Shown here: in pieces, positions 36,302-46,015 of the stretch | How the letters are laid out: each line of letters begins with the position of its first letter | How positions within the stretch are numbered: the first letter of the stretch is position 1 | NCBI RefSeq assembly: GCF_022965805.1 | Contig: NW_027331259.1 | Span: forward strand, 186,001-250,000 | DNA from: Primulina eburnea | Taxonomy: Eukaryota; Streptophyta; Magnoliopsida; Lamiales; Gesneriaceae | Reading direction: 5' to 3' | DNA length: 64,000 nt | The notes under the pieces: model-generated | What the model was told of the DNA's origin: nothing | Databases searched by the model: none | The model's input: the letters and a program-made list of their open reading frames with translations, nothing else | Made by a program: the position numbers and the translations under genes

Positions 36302-37423
36302 GTGCTCGGATTTCTCATTTTTGACTTGCCAATTTCTTGAGTTTTCTCTCATTTTGGAGAGTTTGGAAGGTTTCTAGGGTTAGTTGTTGGTCGAGCGATA
36401 GCCAAGAGCTGCCAGGAGTAGTAGCGTAGCGGCGCCTGAGTTTCAAGGCAATCGACATCAAAGGGCTGTCGACGGACGAAGGTAAACCCTAAACCTTTGG
36501 TAGTACTAGGGAGTACTGGTTTTGCTAGTCGAGCATGGTAGTATTGATTGAGTATGCTTTTGATGCGTAGGCTTGTTCTAGACCTGATTAGCGGTGTTGC
36601 GTAAGGCTAGGCTTGCTGTGATAGAGGTACGAAAGTACTATCCGAGATATCCTGGTTGAGTATACATTCTTATATGTGTTGCATGATTATGTGGTGCATT
36701 GATATATGTCATATGATGCATGCTATTATGTCACGTTTATTACTGCACGTTGCATTTCATGTTGAGCCGTACCTCCTTCGAGATAGCCTTTACTGTTGAG
36801 CTGTATCTCTTTCGAGATAAGCTATATCTTGGGGCCGCTCAGCCCTGTCTTGTGGACGCATGGACACCGAGAGTACACAGTGGCCGACGGGTCGGGAGGG
36901 CTTCGGTGGTCCGGGACATTTTAGGTCCACGTCTGTCTTGTAGTGGATGCAGTGACCCAGAGGTGTACCGCGCGGCACTATCCACTTGGCGCCTCTAGAC
37001 TGAGCATTGTTGAGATCCTTTTGTGACTCCTGTTTCTTGACTACCCCGGTATCATGATCATAGCATGTGCATTTCATATAGGTCTGTATACTCATACTTT
37101 TGTACTGGGCGTTCTTATCGCTCACGTCCTCGGTTTTGTTTATTCTTGGACACCCCATTCCCACGGGGCAGGCCTCAGGTTGGACAGCTCAGGAGGAGCA
37201 GGAGGAGGACGTTGAGTAGCTGGTTGGTTTAGTTTATCGGTATTGTTTTGATTCGATATGGTTGTATTGGGTATTTTATTTTGAGTTATTCTAGACTTCG
37301 ATTGGGTTGTATAACCATTATTTTGTTGACTTTTCCGCTGTTATCTCTGATTATTGTTAATTAGGTTAATTGCATGCTTAGTTCTTGCCTAGTAGGTGAT
37401 TCTGGAACGGGTCACTACATTTA

Positions 37424-37435
37424 TGGTATCAGAGC
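37424..37435 (+). promoter_or_regulatory. primer-binding site of B2 (initiator tRNA-Met type)
   Basis: TGGTATCAGAGC lies four bases after the 5' LTR. It is the standard plant retrotransposon primer site and shows that B2 can be reverse transcribed if enzymes are supplied. Confidence 0.92.
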
Positions 37436-37518
37436 ATGCGTATGATTTTGGGATATAGATTTCTGTTTTGGGATTTCCGTTGACCAATTTACTAGTTTCC
37501 CCATTCTATGTTGTAGCG

Positions 37519-38544
37519 ATGGCTGACCACTTTGGTGACGGGAGTAGTCAGGGGAGTGTAGGTCGATGGGGTGACCAGGACGATCATAGACGTCATCGTG
37601 AGCATCGTCATCGTCGGGATGGTCCTAGGCGTTTCGATATGCATCGTTTCATGCAGATGGGGCCTAAGCCTTTAGTTGGCGGTGAGACTCCCGATGATGC
37701 GGAGGATTGGTTAGAGCGCATGGAGAGTTGTTTTCGCGCATTCCAGTGCACCGATGAGCAGAAGATGGAGACCCTTAGTTTTCTTCTCGAGGGCCGTGCT
37801 CGCAAGTGGTGGCGATCGACTTCTGCGCCGATAGTCCAGTCCCAGGGTAGAGCGACTTGGGTCGATTTCCGTGCAGCGTTCATGCAGCTGTACTTTCCTC
37901 CAGCCCTTCGCCAGGCCAAGACGATTGAGCTCCTGAACCTGAAACAGGGGAGTATGTCTGTTGATGAGTATCAGCAGAAATTCTTTGAGTTGTTACCCTT
38001 TGCGCCTCATATCAGTGGCAGTTCTGAAGCCAAGTACGATCATTTCCTTCAGGGCCTTAACCAGGAGATCTTTGATCGAGTCACTGTCTGTGATAATCCT
38101 ACTTCGTACGATGGGTTGGTGAACCGGTGTCGTCAAGCAGAGATCAGTCTCCAGCGTGGTAGGGCTATTCTTTCTTCTAGACCTCCGAGTGTTTTGAGCC
38201 CTCGACCTCAGTCTTTCAAGAAATCTGGTTCTTCTTCTTCTGGATCTGGATCAAGGTCTAGCGGTGTTGTTCGCTTTGGTGAGAAGAAGGAGTCTTGTGC
38301 GCATTGTGGGAAGAACCATCCATCGGAGCAATGCCGATTAGCAGCAGGAGCTTGTTTTCAGTGCGGAGAGATGGGTCATATCAAGAAGAATTGTCCTCAG
38401 TTGCGAGGTGGAGCAGGATCTGGTTCTGGATCCCAGACGACTGTTCAGCAGAGGAGACAGGGTCAGGCAGTGGGTAGTTCGAATCTTCGACCTTGTGCCC
38501 AAGGTCAGGTTTTTGCGCTGAACCAGGATCAGCCTGGGATGTAA
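37519..38544 (+). CDS. Gag (capsid/nucleocapsid) protein of B2, intact
   Basis: I chose the ATG at 37519 (MADHFGDGSSQGSVG) over the in-frame ATG at 37468, because the B1 relative also begins at MADHF and the first 17 residues are leader-like; this gives 341 residues. A basic His/Arg-rich N-terminus (HRRHREHRHRRDGPRR) is followed by a retrotransposon Gag core (ETPDDAEDWLERMESCFRAF, ARKWWRSTS, FMQLYFPPALRQ, LLNLKQGSMSVDEYQQKF, LPFAPHISGS). Then comes a Ser-rich linker, a Cys/His motif CAHCGKNHPSEQC and a CCHC knuckle CFQCGEMGHIKKNC. It should coat and package element RNA. The frame ends at VFALNQDQPGM with a stop where protease would begin, so polymerase functions are deleted, not merely broken. 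Confidence 0.88.
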   Translation: MADHFGDGSSQGSVGRWGDQDDHRRHREHRHRRDGPRRFDMHRFMQMGPKPLVGGETPDDAEDWLERMESCFRAFQCTDEQKMETLSFLLEGRARKWWRSTSAPIVQSQGRATWVDFRAAFMQLYFPPALRQAKTIELLNLKQGSMSVDEYQQKFFELLPFAPHISGSSEAKYDHFLQGLNQEIFDRVTVCDNPTSYDGLVNRCRQAEISLQRGRAILSSRPPSVLSPRPQSFKKSGSSSSGSGSRSSGVVRFGEKKESCAHCGKNHPSEQCRLAAGACFQCGEMGHIKKNCPQLRGGAGSGSGSQTTVQQRRQGQAVGSSNLRPCAQGQVFALNQDQPGM

Positions 38545-38645
38545 TTGTTATACAGTTGTAATGAAGAATATTTGCAGTGTATTACAATGGTGTTTTATTC
38601 TCTTGCCTAGATTTCGAGGACGAAATCTTTTTAAGGGGGGGAGAA
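38545..38645 (+). promoter_or_regulatory. 3' untranslated segment and polypurine tract of B2
   Basis: After the gag stop comes about 65 bases of AT-rich spacer, then an inverted repeat GATTTCGAGGACGAAATC (38610-38627). The purine run AAGGGGGGGAGAA follows (38633-38645), abutting the 3' LTR. The tract primes plus-strand DNA synthesis. The inverted repeat recurs before the polypurine tract of B1, B3 and, in altered form, C. Confidence 0.85.
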
Positions 38646-40076
38646 TGTAGTAGCCCGAATTCCAAATTGGGTAATTAACGGAGTAATGGTGATTAAGAAG
38701 GTTTAAGGTGTAATTTTGACCAAGTCATGATCGGACGGACCGAAGATGGTTCGGAAGCACCGAAGAGTTCGGAAGGTCCGAAGTGGGTTCGGTGGATCCG
38801 ATCATGAGGTGTCAAGAGCAGCTGGACACGTGCATGTTCGGAAGGTCCGAAGTGTATGATCGGAGGATCCGATCATGTGCTGTCAAGAGCCAATGGACAC
38901 GTAGCGTTCGGACGTTCCGAAGTGTTGTTCGGAGGATCCGAACATGGCCTATAAATAGTGCTCGGATTTCTCATTTTTGACTTGCCAATTTCTTGAGTTT
39001 TCTCTCATTTTGGAGAGTTTGGAAGGTTTCTAGGGTTAGTTGTTGGTCGAGCGATAGCCAAGAGCTGCCAGGAGTAGTAGCGTAGCGGCGCCTGAGTTTC
39101 AAGGCAATCGACATCAAAGGGCTGTCGACGGACGAAGGTAAACCCTAAACCTTTGGTAGTACTAGGGAGTACTGGTTTTGCTAGTCGAGCATGGTAGTAT
39201 TGATTGAGTATGCTTTTGATGCGTAGGCTTGTTCTAGACCTGATTAGCGGTGTTGCGTAAGGCTAGGCTTGCTGTGATAGAGGTACGAAAGTACTATCCG
39301 AGATATCCTGGTTGAGTATACATTCTTATATGTGTTGCATGATTATGTGGTGCATTGATATATGTCATATGATGCATGCTATTATGTCACGTTTATTACT
39401 GCACGTTGCATTTCATGTTGAGCCGTACCTCCTTCGAGATAGCCTTTACTGTTGAGCTGTATCTCTTTCGAGATAAGCTATATCTTGGGGCCGCTCAGCC
39501 CTGTCTTGTGGACGCATGGGCACCGAGAGTACACAGTGGCCGACGGGTCGGGAGGGCTTCGGTGGTCCGGGACATTTTAGGTCCACGTCTGTCTTGTAGT
39601 GGATGCAGTGACCCAGAGGTGTACCGCGCGGCACTATCCACTTGGCGCCTCTAGACTGAGCATTGTTGAGATCCTTTTGTGACTCCTGTTTCTTGACTAC
39701 CCCGGTATCATGATCATAGCATGTGCATTTCATATAGGTCTGTATACTCATACTTTTGTACTGGGCGTTCTTATCGCTCACGTCCTCGGTTTTGTTTATT
39801 CTTGGACACCCCATTCCCACGGGGCAGGCCTCAGGTTGGACAGCTCAGGAGGAGCAGGAGGAGGACGTTGAGTAGCTGGTTGGTTTAGTTTATCGGTATT
39901 GTTTTGATTCGATATGGTTGTATTGGGTATTTTTATTTTGAGTTATTCTAGACTTCGATTGGGTTGTATAACCATTATTTTGTTGACTTTTCCGCTGTTA
40001 TCTCTGATTATTGTTAATTAGGTTAATTGCATGCTTAGTTCTTGCCTAGTAGGTGATTCTGGAACGGGTCACTACA
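38646..40076 (+). repeat. 3' LTR of B2
   Basis: 1431 bases, TGTAGTAGCCC...CACTACA. It is nearly identical to the 5' LTR; the differences I saw include GGAAGG against GGACGG, GTGCTG against GAGCTG, and one extra T in a T run. Confidence 0.93.
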
Positions 40077-40081
40077 GATAA

Positions 40082-41227
40082 GAACGCCCAGTACAAAAGC
40101 ATGAGTATACAAACCTATATGAAATGCACATGCTATGATATGATACCAGGGTAGTCAAGAAACAGGAGTCACAAAAGTTCTCAAAATGCTCAGTCTAGAG
40201 ACGCCAAGTGGATAGTGCCGCGCGGTCCAACCTCTGGGTCACTGCATCCACTGCAAGAACAGACGTGGACCTAAAATGTCCCGGATCACCGAAGCCCTCC
40301 CGACCCGTCGGCCACTGTGTACTCTCGGTGTCCATGCGTCCACAAGACAAGACAGGGCTGAGCGGCCCCACAAGATATATAGCTTATCTCGAAAGAGATA
40401 CAGCTCAACAGTAAAGGCTATTTCGAAGGAGATACGGCTCAACATGAAATGCAACGTGCAGTAATAAACGTGACATAATAGCATGCATCATATGACATAT
40501 ATCAATGCACCACATAATCATGCAACACATATAAGAATGTATACTCAACCAGGATATCTCGGATAGTACTTTCGTACCTCTATCACAGCAAGCCTAGCCT
40601 TACGCAGCACCACTAATCAGGTCTAGAACAAGCCTATGCATCAAAAGCACCCAATGAACAATACTACCATGCTAAACTAGCAAAACCAGTACTCCCTAGT
40701 ACTACCAAAGGTTTAGGGTTTACCTTCGTCCGTCGACAGCCCTTTGATGTCGATTGCCTTGAAACTCAGGCGCCGCTACGCTACTACTCCTGGCAGCTCT
40801 TGGCTATCGCTCGACCAACAACTAACCCTAGAAACCTTCCAAATCCTCTCAACTATGAGGCAAAATCATGAATTGGCAAGTCACAAATGAGAAATCCGAG
40901 CACTATTTATAGGCCATGTTCGGATCCTCCGAACAACACTTCGGAACGTCCGAACGCTACGTGTCCATTGGCTCTTGACAGCTGATGATCGGATCCTCCG
41001 ATCATACACTTCGGACCGTCCGAACATGCATGGAAAAATGACGTGTCGATCAACACTTGACACCTATGATCGGATTCACCGAACTACACTTCGGATCGTC
41101 CGAACTCTTCGGTGCTTCCGAACCCTCTTCGGTCCGTCCGATCATGACCATAGCCAAAATTACACCTTAAACCTTCTTAATCACCATTACTCCGTTAATT
41201 ACCCAATTTGGAATTCGGGCTACTACA
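40082..41227 (-). repeat. left LTR of B1, second segment
   Basis: It continues the LTR interrupted at 35989, beginning GAACGCCCAG after the duplicated GATAA and ending CTACTACA next to the B1 polypurine tract. Together the two segments make 1454 bases, against 1453 for the other LTR. Confidence 0.9.
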
Positions 41228-41308
41228 TTCTCCCCCCCTTAAAACGATTTCGTCCTCGAAATCAAGTTTAGAGGATGAACAAAACGAAAAATAACAACAT
41301 CATTACCC
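41228..41308 (-). promoter_or_regulatory. polypurine tract and 3' untranslated segment of B1
   Basis: The minus strand reads AAGGGGGGGAGAA against the LTR (41228-41240). The inverted repeat GATTTCGTCCTCGAAATC lies at 41246-41263. It matches B2 and B3 in layout. Confidence 0.82.
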
Positions 41309-41527
41309 TCAAAATCTAAGGGACAACCCCATCACTAGACGCTTAGCTAACACCGAATGACCCATCGGAGTAGAAACGGAAAGAATGACATCAAGAGAAA
41401 CATACAGTAACTTATGACGCTTAACAAATCGTGCAGAAATGAATGAATGCGATGCTCCGGTATCAATAAGAACAAAAGCAGGAATACCGCATAAACGAAA
41501 AGTACCTGCTATGACTCTCTCAGTCAT
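41309..41527 (-). pseudogene. truncated aspartic protease of B1
   Basis: A fragment of about 72 residues shows the retropepsin active site LIDTGASHSFIS preceded by the linker VIAGTFRLCGIPAFV. It lines up with VIAGNCSLCGYPAYILIDTG in element A. It is one frame away from the end of gag, so a one-base shift or a lost frameshift signal separates them. Only the N-terminal half of a protease is left. It ends MGLSLRF and the coding remnant stops well before the polypurine tract, with no RT, RNase H or integrase behind it. On its own it could not form an active protease. Confidence 0.8.
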
Positions 41528-42548
41528 CTGCAGCCTGATCCTGGTTCAGCGCAAATACCTGACCTTGGGCACGAGGTCGAAGATTCGAACTACCCACTGC
41601 CTGACCCTGCCTCCTCTGCTGAACAGTCGTCTGTGATCCGGAACCAGATCTTGCTCCACCTCGCAACTGAGGACAATACTTCTTAATATGCCCCATCTCT
41701 CCGCACTGAAAACAAGCTCCCGCGACTGATCGGCATTGCTCCGAGGGATGGTTCTTTCCACAATGCACACAAGCATCCTTCTTATCACCAAAGCGGAAAA
41801 CACCGCTAGACCGTGATCCAGATCCAGAAGAAGAAGAACCAGATTTCTTGAACGACTGAGACCTAGGGCTCAAAGTACTCGGAGGTCAAGAAGAAAAAAT
41901 AGCCCTACCACGCTGGAGACTGATCTCTGCCTGGCGACACCGGTTCACTAACCCATCGTAAGAAGTAGGATTATCACAGACAGTGACTCGATCAAAGATC
42001 TCCTGGTTAAGACCCTGGAGGAAATGGTCATACTTGGCCTCAGAACTGCCACTGATATGAGGAGCGAAGGGTAACAACTCGAAGAATTTCTGCTGATACT
42101 CATCAACAGACATACTCCCCTGCTTAAGGTTCAGGAGCTCAATCGTCTTCTCCTGGCGAAGGGCTGGAGGAAAATACAGCTGCATGAAAGCTGCACGGAA
42201 ATCGGCCCAAGTCACCCTACCCTGGGACTGGACTATCGGCGCAGAAGTCGATCGCCACCACTTGCGCGCACGGCCCTCGAGAAGAAAACTAAGGGTCTCT
42301 ATCTTCTGCTTCTCGGTGCACTGAAATGCACGGAAACAACTCTCCATGCGCTCTAACCAGTCCTCAGCATCATCGGGAGTCTCTCCACCGACTAGAGGCT
42401 TAGGCCCCATCTGAATAAAACGATGCAACTCAAAACGCCTAGGACCATCCCGACGATGACGATGCTCACGAAGACGCCTATGATCATCCTGGTCGCCCCA
42501 ACGACCTACACTCCCCTGACTACTCTCGTTATCAAAGTGGTCAGCCAT
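41528..42548 (-). pseudogene. gag of B1 with an internal stop
   Basis: It starts at ATG 42546-42548 (MADHFDNESSQGSVG) and parallels the intact gag of B2 over its whole length. The Gag core has ARKWWRSTS and LLNLKQGSMSVDEYQQKF; there is a Ser-rich linker, CVHCGKNHPSEQC and the CCHC knuckle CFQCGEMGHIKKYC. An in-frame TGA at 41886-41888 replaces the Arg codon found at that place in B2 and cuts the protein between core and knuckles. The frame after the stop stays open to NQDQAADD. The comparison shows B1 has decayed further than the element nested inside it, in line with the insertion order. Confidence 0.88.
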
Positions 42549-42631
42549 CGCTACAAGATAGAATAGGGAAAATGGTAAAATGGTCCACGAAAAATCCCAA
42601 AACAGAATCTATATCCCAAAATCGTAAGCAT

Positions 42632-42643
42632 GCTCTGATACCA
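42632..42643 (-). promoter_or_regulatory. primer-binding site of B1
   Basis: The minus strand reads TGGTATCAGAGC a few bases from the LTR at 42648. Confidence 0.9.
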
Positions 42644-42647
42644 TAAA

Positions 42648-44100
42648 TGTATGACCCGTTCCAGAATCACCTACTAATCAAGAACTAAGCATGCAACTTA
42701 ACTTAATTAATAATAATCAGAGATAACAGCGGAAATACCAACAAATGATAGATATACAACCCAATCGAAAATCCAGAACAACTCAACTAAACTGAAATAT
42801 ACGGTACAACCATATCGAAACAAAAAGTACTGAAGAACTAAACCAACCAGCTACTCAACGTCCTCCTCCTCCTCCTCCTGAGCTGTCCAACCTGAGGCCT
42901 GCCCCGTGGAAATGGGGTGTCCAAGATAAACAAAACCGAGGACGTGAGCGATAAGAACGCCCAGTACAAAAGCATGAGTATACAAACCTATATGAAATGC
43001 ACATGCTATGATATGATACCAGGGTAGTCAAGAAACAGGAGTCACAAAAGATCTCAAAATGCTCAGTCTAGAGGCGCCAAGTGGATAGTGCCGCGCGGTC
43101 CAACCTCTGGGTCACTGCATCCACTGCAAGAACAGACGTGGACCTAAAATGTCCCGGATCACCGAAGCCTTCCCGACCCGTCGGCCACTGTGTACTCTCG
43201 GTGTCCATGCGTCCACAAGACAAGACAGGGCTGAGCGGCCCCACAAGATATATAGCTTATCTCGAAAGAGATACAGCTCAACAGTAAAGGCTATTTCGAA
43301 GGAGATACGGCTCAACATGAAATGCAACGTGCAGTAATAAACGTGACATAATAGCATGCATCATATGACATATATCAATGCACCACATAACCATGCAACA
43401 CATATAAGAATGTATACTCAACCAGGATATCTCGGATAGTACTTTCGTACCTCTATCACAGCAAGCCTAGCCTTACGCAGCACCGCTAATCAGGTCTAGA
43501 ACAAGCCTATGCATCAAAAGCACCCAATGAACAATACTACCATGCTAAACTAGCAAAACCAGTACTCCCTAGTACTACCAAAGGTTTAGGGTTTACCTTC
43601 GTCCGTCGACAGCCCTTTGATGTCGATTGCCTTGAAACTCAGGCGCCGCTACGCTACTACTCCTGGCAGCTCTTGGCTATCGCTCGACCAACAACTAACC
43701 CTAGAAACCTTCCAAATCCTCTCAACTATGAGGCAAAATCATGAATTGGCAAGTCACAAATGAGAAATCCGAGCACTATTTATAGGCCATGTTCGGATCC
43801 TCCGAACAACACTTCGGAACGTCCGAACGCTACGTGTCCATTGGCTCTTGACAGCTCATGATCGGATCCTCCGATCATACACTTCGGACCGTCCGAACAT
43901 GCATGGAAAAATGACGTGTCGATCAACACTTGACACCTATGATCGGATTCACCGAACTACACTTCGGATCGTCCGAACTCTTCGGTGCTTCCGAACCCTC
44001 TTCGGTCCGTCCGATCATGACCATAGCCAAAATTACACCTTAAACCTTCTTAATCACCATTACTCCGTTAATTACCCAATTTGGAATTCGGGCTACTACA
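42648..44100 (-). repeat. right LTR of B1 (5' LTR in element orientation)
   Basis: 1453 bases from TGTATGACCC to CTACTACA, followed by the TSD TGTCA. It lacks one G near the outer end compared with TGTAGTGACCC in its partner. Confidence 0.92.
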
Positions 44101-46015
44101 TGTCAATAGAACTTTGGGAACACTTTTGCGTGATATTCTTAAATAGAACTTGGATTGACATTTTATGGACTTTATTTTGGGGTTGCCTAGGACTAAGAAG
44201 GGGAGGGATTCTATTTTTGTTGTTGTGGATAGATTCTCTAAGATGGCACATTTTATAGCTTGTCATAAAACCGATGATGCTTCAAACATTGCGGATTTGT
44301 TCTTTAGAGAAGTCATTAGGTTGCATGGCATGCCTAGGACTACTGTTTCTGGTCGCGATGTTAAATTTTTGAGTTACTTTTGGAAGACTTTATGGGCTAA
44401 ACTTGGCACAAAATTGTTGTTTTCTACTACTTGTCATCCTCAAACGGATGGACAAACTGAAGTTGTCAATAGAACTTTGGGAACACTTTTGCGTGCTATT
44501 CTTAAATAGAACTTGGATTGACATTTCTATGGACTTTATTTTGGGGTTACCTAGGACTAAGAAGGGGAGGGATTCTATTTTTGTTGTTGTGGATAGATTC
44601 TCTAAGATGGCACATTTTATAGCTTGTCATAAAACCGATGATGCTTCAAACATTGCGGATTTGTTCTTTAGAGAAGTCGTTAGGTTGCATGGCATGCCTA
44701 GGACTATTGTTTCTGGTCGCGATGTAAATTCTTGAGTTACTTTTGGAAGACTTTATGGGCTAAACTTGGCATAAAATTGTTGTTTTCTACTACTTGTCAT
44801 CCTCAAACGGATGGACAAATTGAAGTTGTCAATAGAACTTTGGGAACACTTTTGCGTGCTATTCTTAAATAGAACTTGGATTGACATTTTATGGACTTTA
44901 TTTTGGGGTTGCCTAGGACTAAGAAGGGGAGGGATTCTATTTTTGTTGTTGTGGATAGATTCTCTAAGATGGCACATTTTATAGCTTGTCATAAAACCGA
45001 TGATGCTTCAAACATTGCGGATTTGTTCTTTAGAGAAGTCGTTAGGTTGCATGACATGCCTAGGAATATTGTTTCAGGTCGCGATGTTAAATTCTTGAGT
45101 TACATTTGGAAGACTTTATGGGCTAAACTTGTCACAAAATTGTTGTTTTCTACTACTTGTCATTCTCAAACGGATAGACAAACTGAAGTTGTCAATAGAA
45201 CTTTGGAAACACTTTTGCGTGCTATTTTTAAATAGAACTTGGATTGAAATTTCTATGGACTTTATTTTGGGGTTGACAAGGACTAAGAAGGGGAGTGATT
45301 CTATTTTGTTGTTGTGGATAGATTCTCTAAGATGGCACATTTTATAGCTTGTCATAAAACCGATGATGCTTCAAACATTGCGGATTTGTTCTTTAGAGAA
45401 GTCGTTAGGTTGCATGGCATGCATAGGACTATTGTTTCTGGTCGCGATGTAAATTCTTGAGTTACTTTTGGAAGACTTTATGGGCTAAACTTGGCACAAA
45501 ATTGTTGTTTTCTATTACTTGTCATCCTCAAACGGATGGACAAATTGAAGTTGTCAATAAAACTTTGGGAACACTTTTGCGTGCTATTCTTAAATAGAAC
45601 TTGGATTGACATTTTATGGACTTTATTTTGGGGTTGCCTAGGACTAAGAAGGGGAGGGATTCTATTTTTGTTGTTGTGGATAGATTCTCTAAGATGGCAC
45701 ATTTTATAGCTTGTCATAAAACCGATGATGCTTCAAACATTGCGGATTTGTTCTTTAGAGAAGTCATTAGGTTGCATGGCATGCCTAGGACTATTGTTTC
45801 TGGTCGCGATGTTAAATTTTTGAGTTACTTTTGGAAGACTTTATGGGCTAAACTTGGCACAAAATTGTTGTTTTCTACTACTTGTAATCCTCAAACGGAT
45901 GGACAAACTGAAGTTGTCAATAGAACTTTGGGAACACTTTTGCGTGCTATTCTTAAATAGAACTTGGATTGACATTTCTATGGACTTTATTTGGGGTTAC
46001 CTAGGACTAAGAAGG
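44101..46015 (+). repeat. integrase-derived satellite, block 4 (about 5 monomers)
   Basis: It resumes at TGTCAATAG directly after B1. Variants such as PRTTVSGRD and the GGCATAAAATTG change match the monomers near 34.0-34.9 kb at an offset of 10103, so this short block is another copy of block 3 material. It ends in GAAGG, the TSD of B3. Confidence 0.92.

Larger units (their letters stand above)
35990..37419 (+). repeat. 5' LTR of B2
   Basis: TGTAGTAGCCCGAATTCC...GTCACTACA, 1430 bases. It contains a palindrome cluster (36073-36287), a TATA box (36294-36301) and the segment that on the other strand recurs in the B1 and B3 LTRs. Frames inside (for example 36720-36998 and 36790-37164 on the minus strand) recur only because the LTR is repeated. 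Confidence 0.93.
35990..40076 (+). mobile_element. non-autonomous gag-only LTR element B2, nested and young
   Basis: TSD GATAA (35985-35989 and 40077-40081). The structure is LTR 35990-37419, primer-binding site 37424-37435, one intact gag, polypurine tract 38633-38645, LTR 38646-40076. The interior is about 1.23 kb and no protease, RT or integrase is present. It sits in the opposite orientation inside an LTR of its own family. By eye the two LTRs differ at about four substitutions and one T-run indel in 1.43 kb, so transposition was recent. It must have used polymerase and integrase from another element. This fits the TR-GAG category. Confidence 0.92.
35682..44100 (-). mobile_element. non-autonomous gag-bearing LTR element B1, with nested element B2
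   Basis: The element has TGTAGTGACCC...CTACTACA ends and a perfect TSD TGTCA (35677-35681 and 44101-44105) in a satellite monomer. In minus orientation the order is LTR (42648-44100), primer-binding site (42632-42643), gag, a protease fragment, polypurine tract, LTR. The second LTR is split by element B2 at 35990-40076. The interior is only about 1.42 kb with no RT, RNase H or integrase, so it depended on proteins from elsewhere. This resembles the described TR-GAG class of gag-only LTR elements. The two LTRs (1454 and 1453 bp) differ at roughly eight positions by eye. Confidence 0.9.

Noticed and set aside
36790..37164. 124-codon minus-strand frame repeated at 39446, with relatives at 46291 and 48118
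   Set aside because: It lies entirely within LTR B copies; conservation follows from LTR duplication and no protein family is recognisable.
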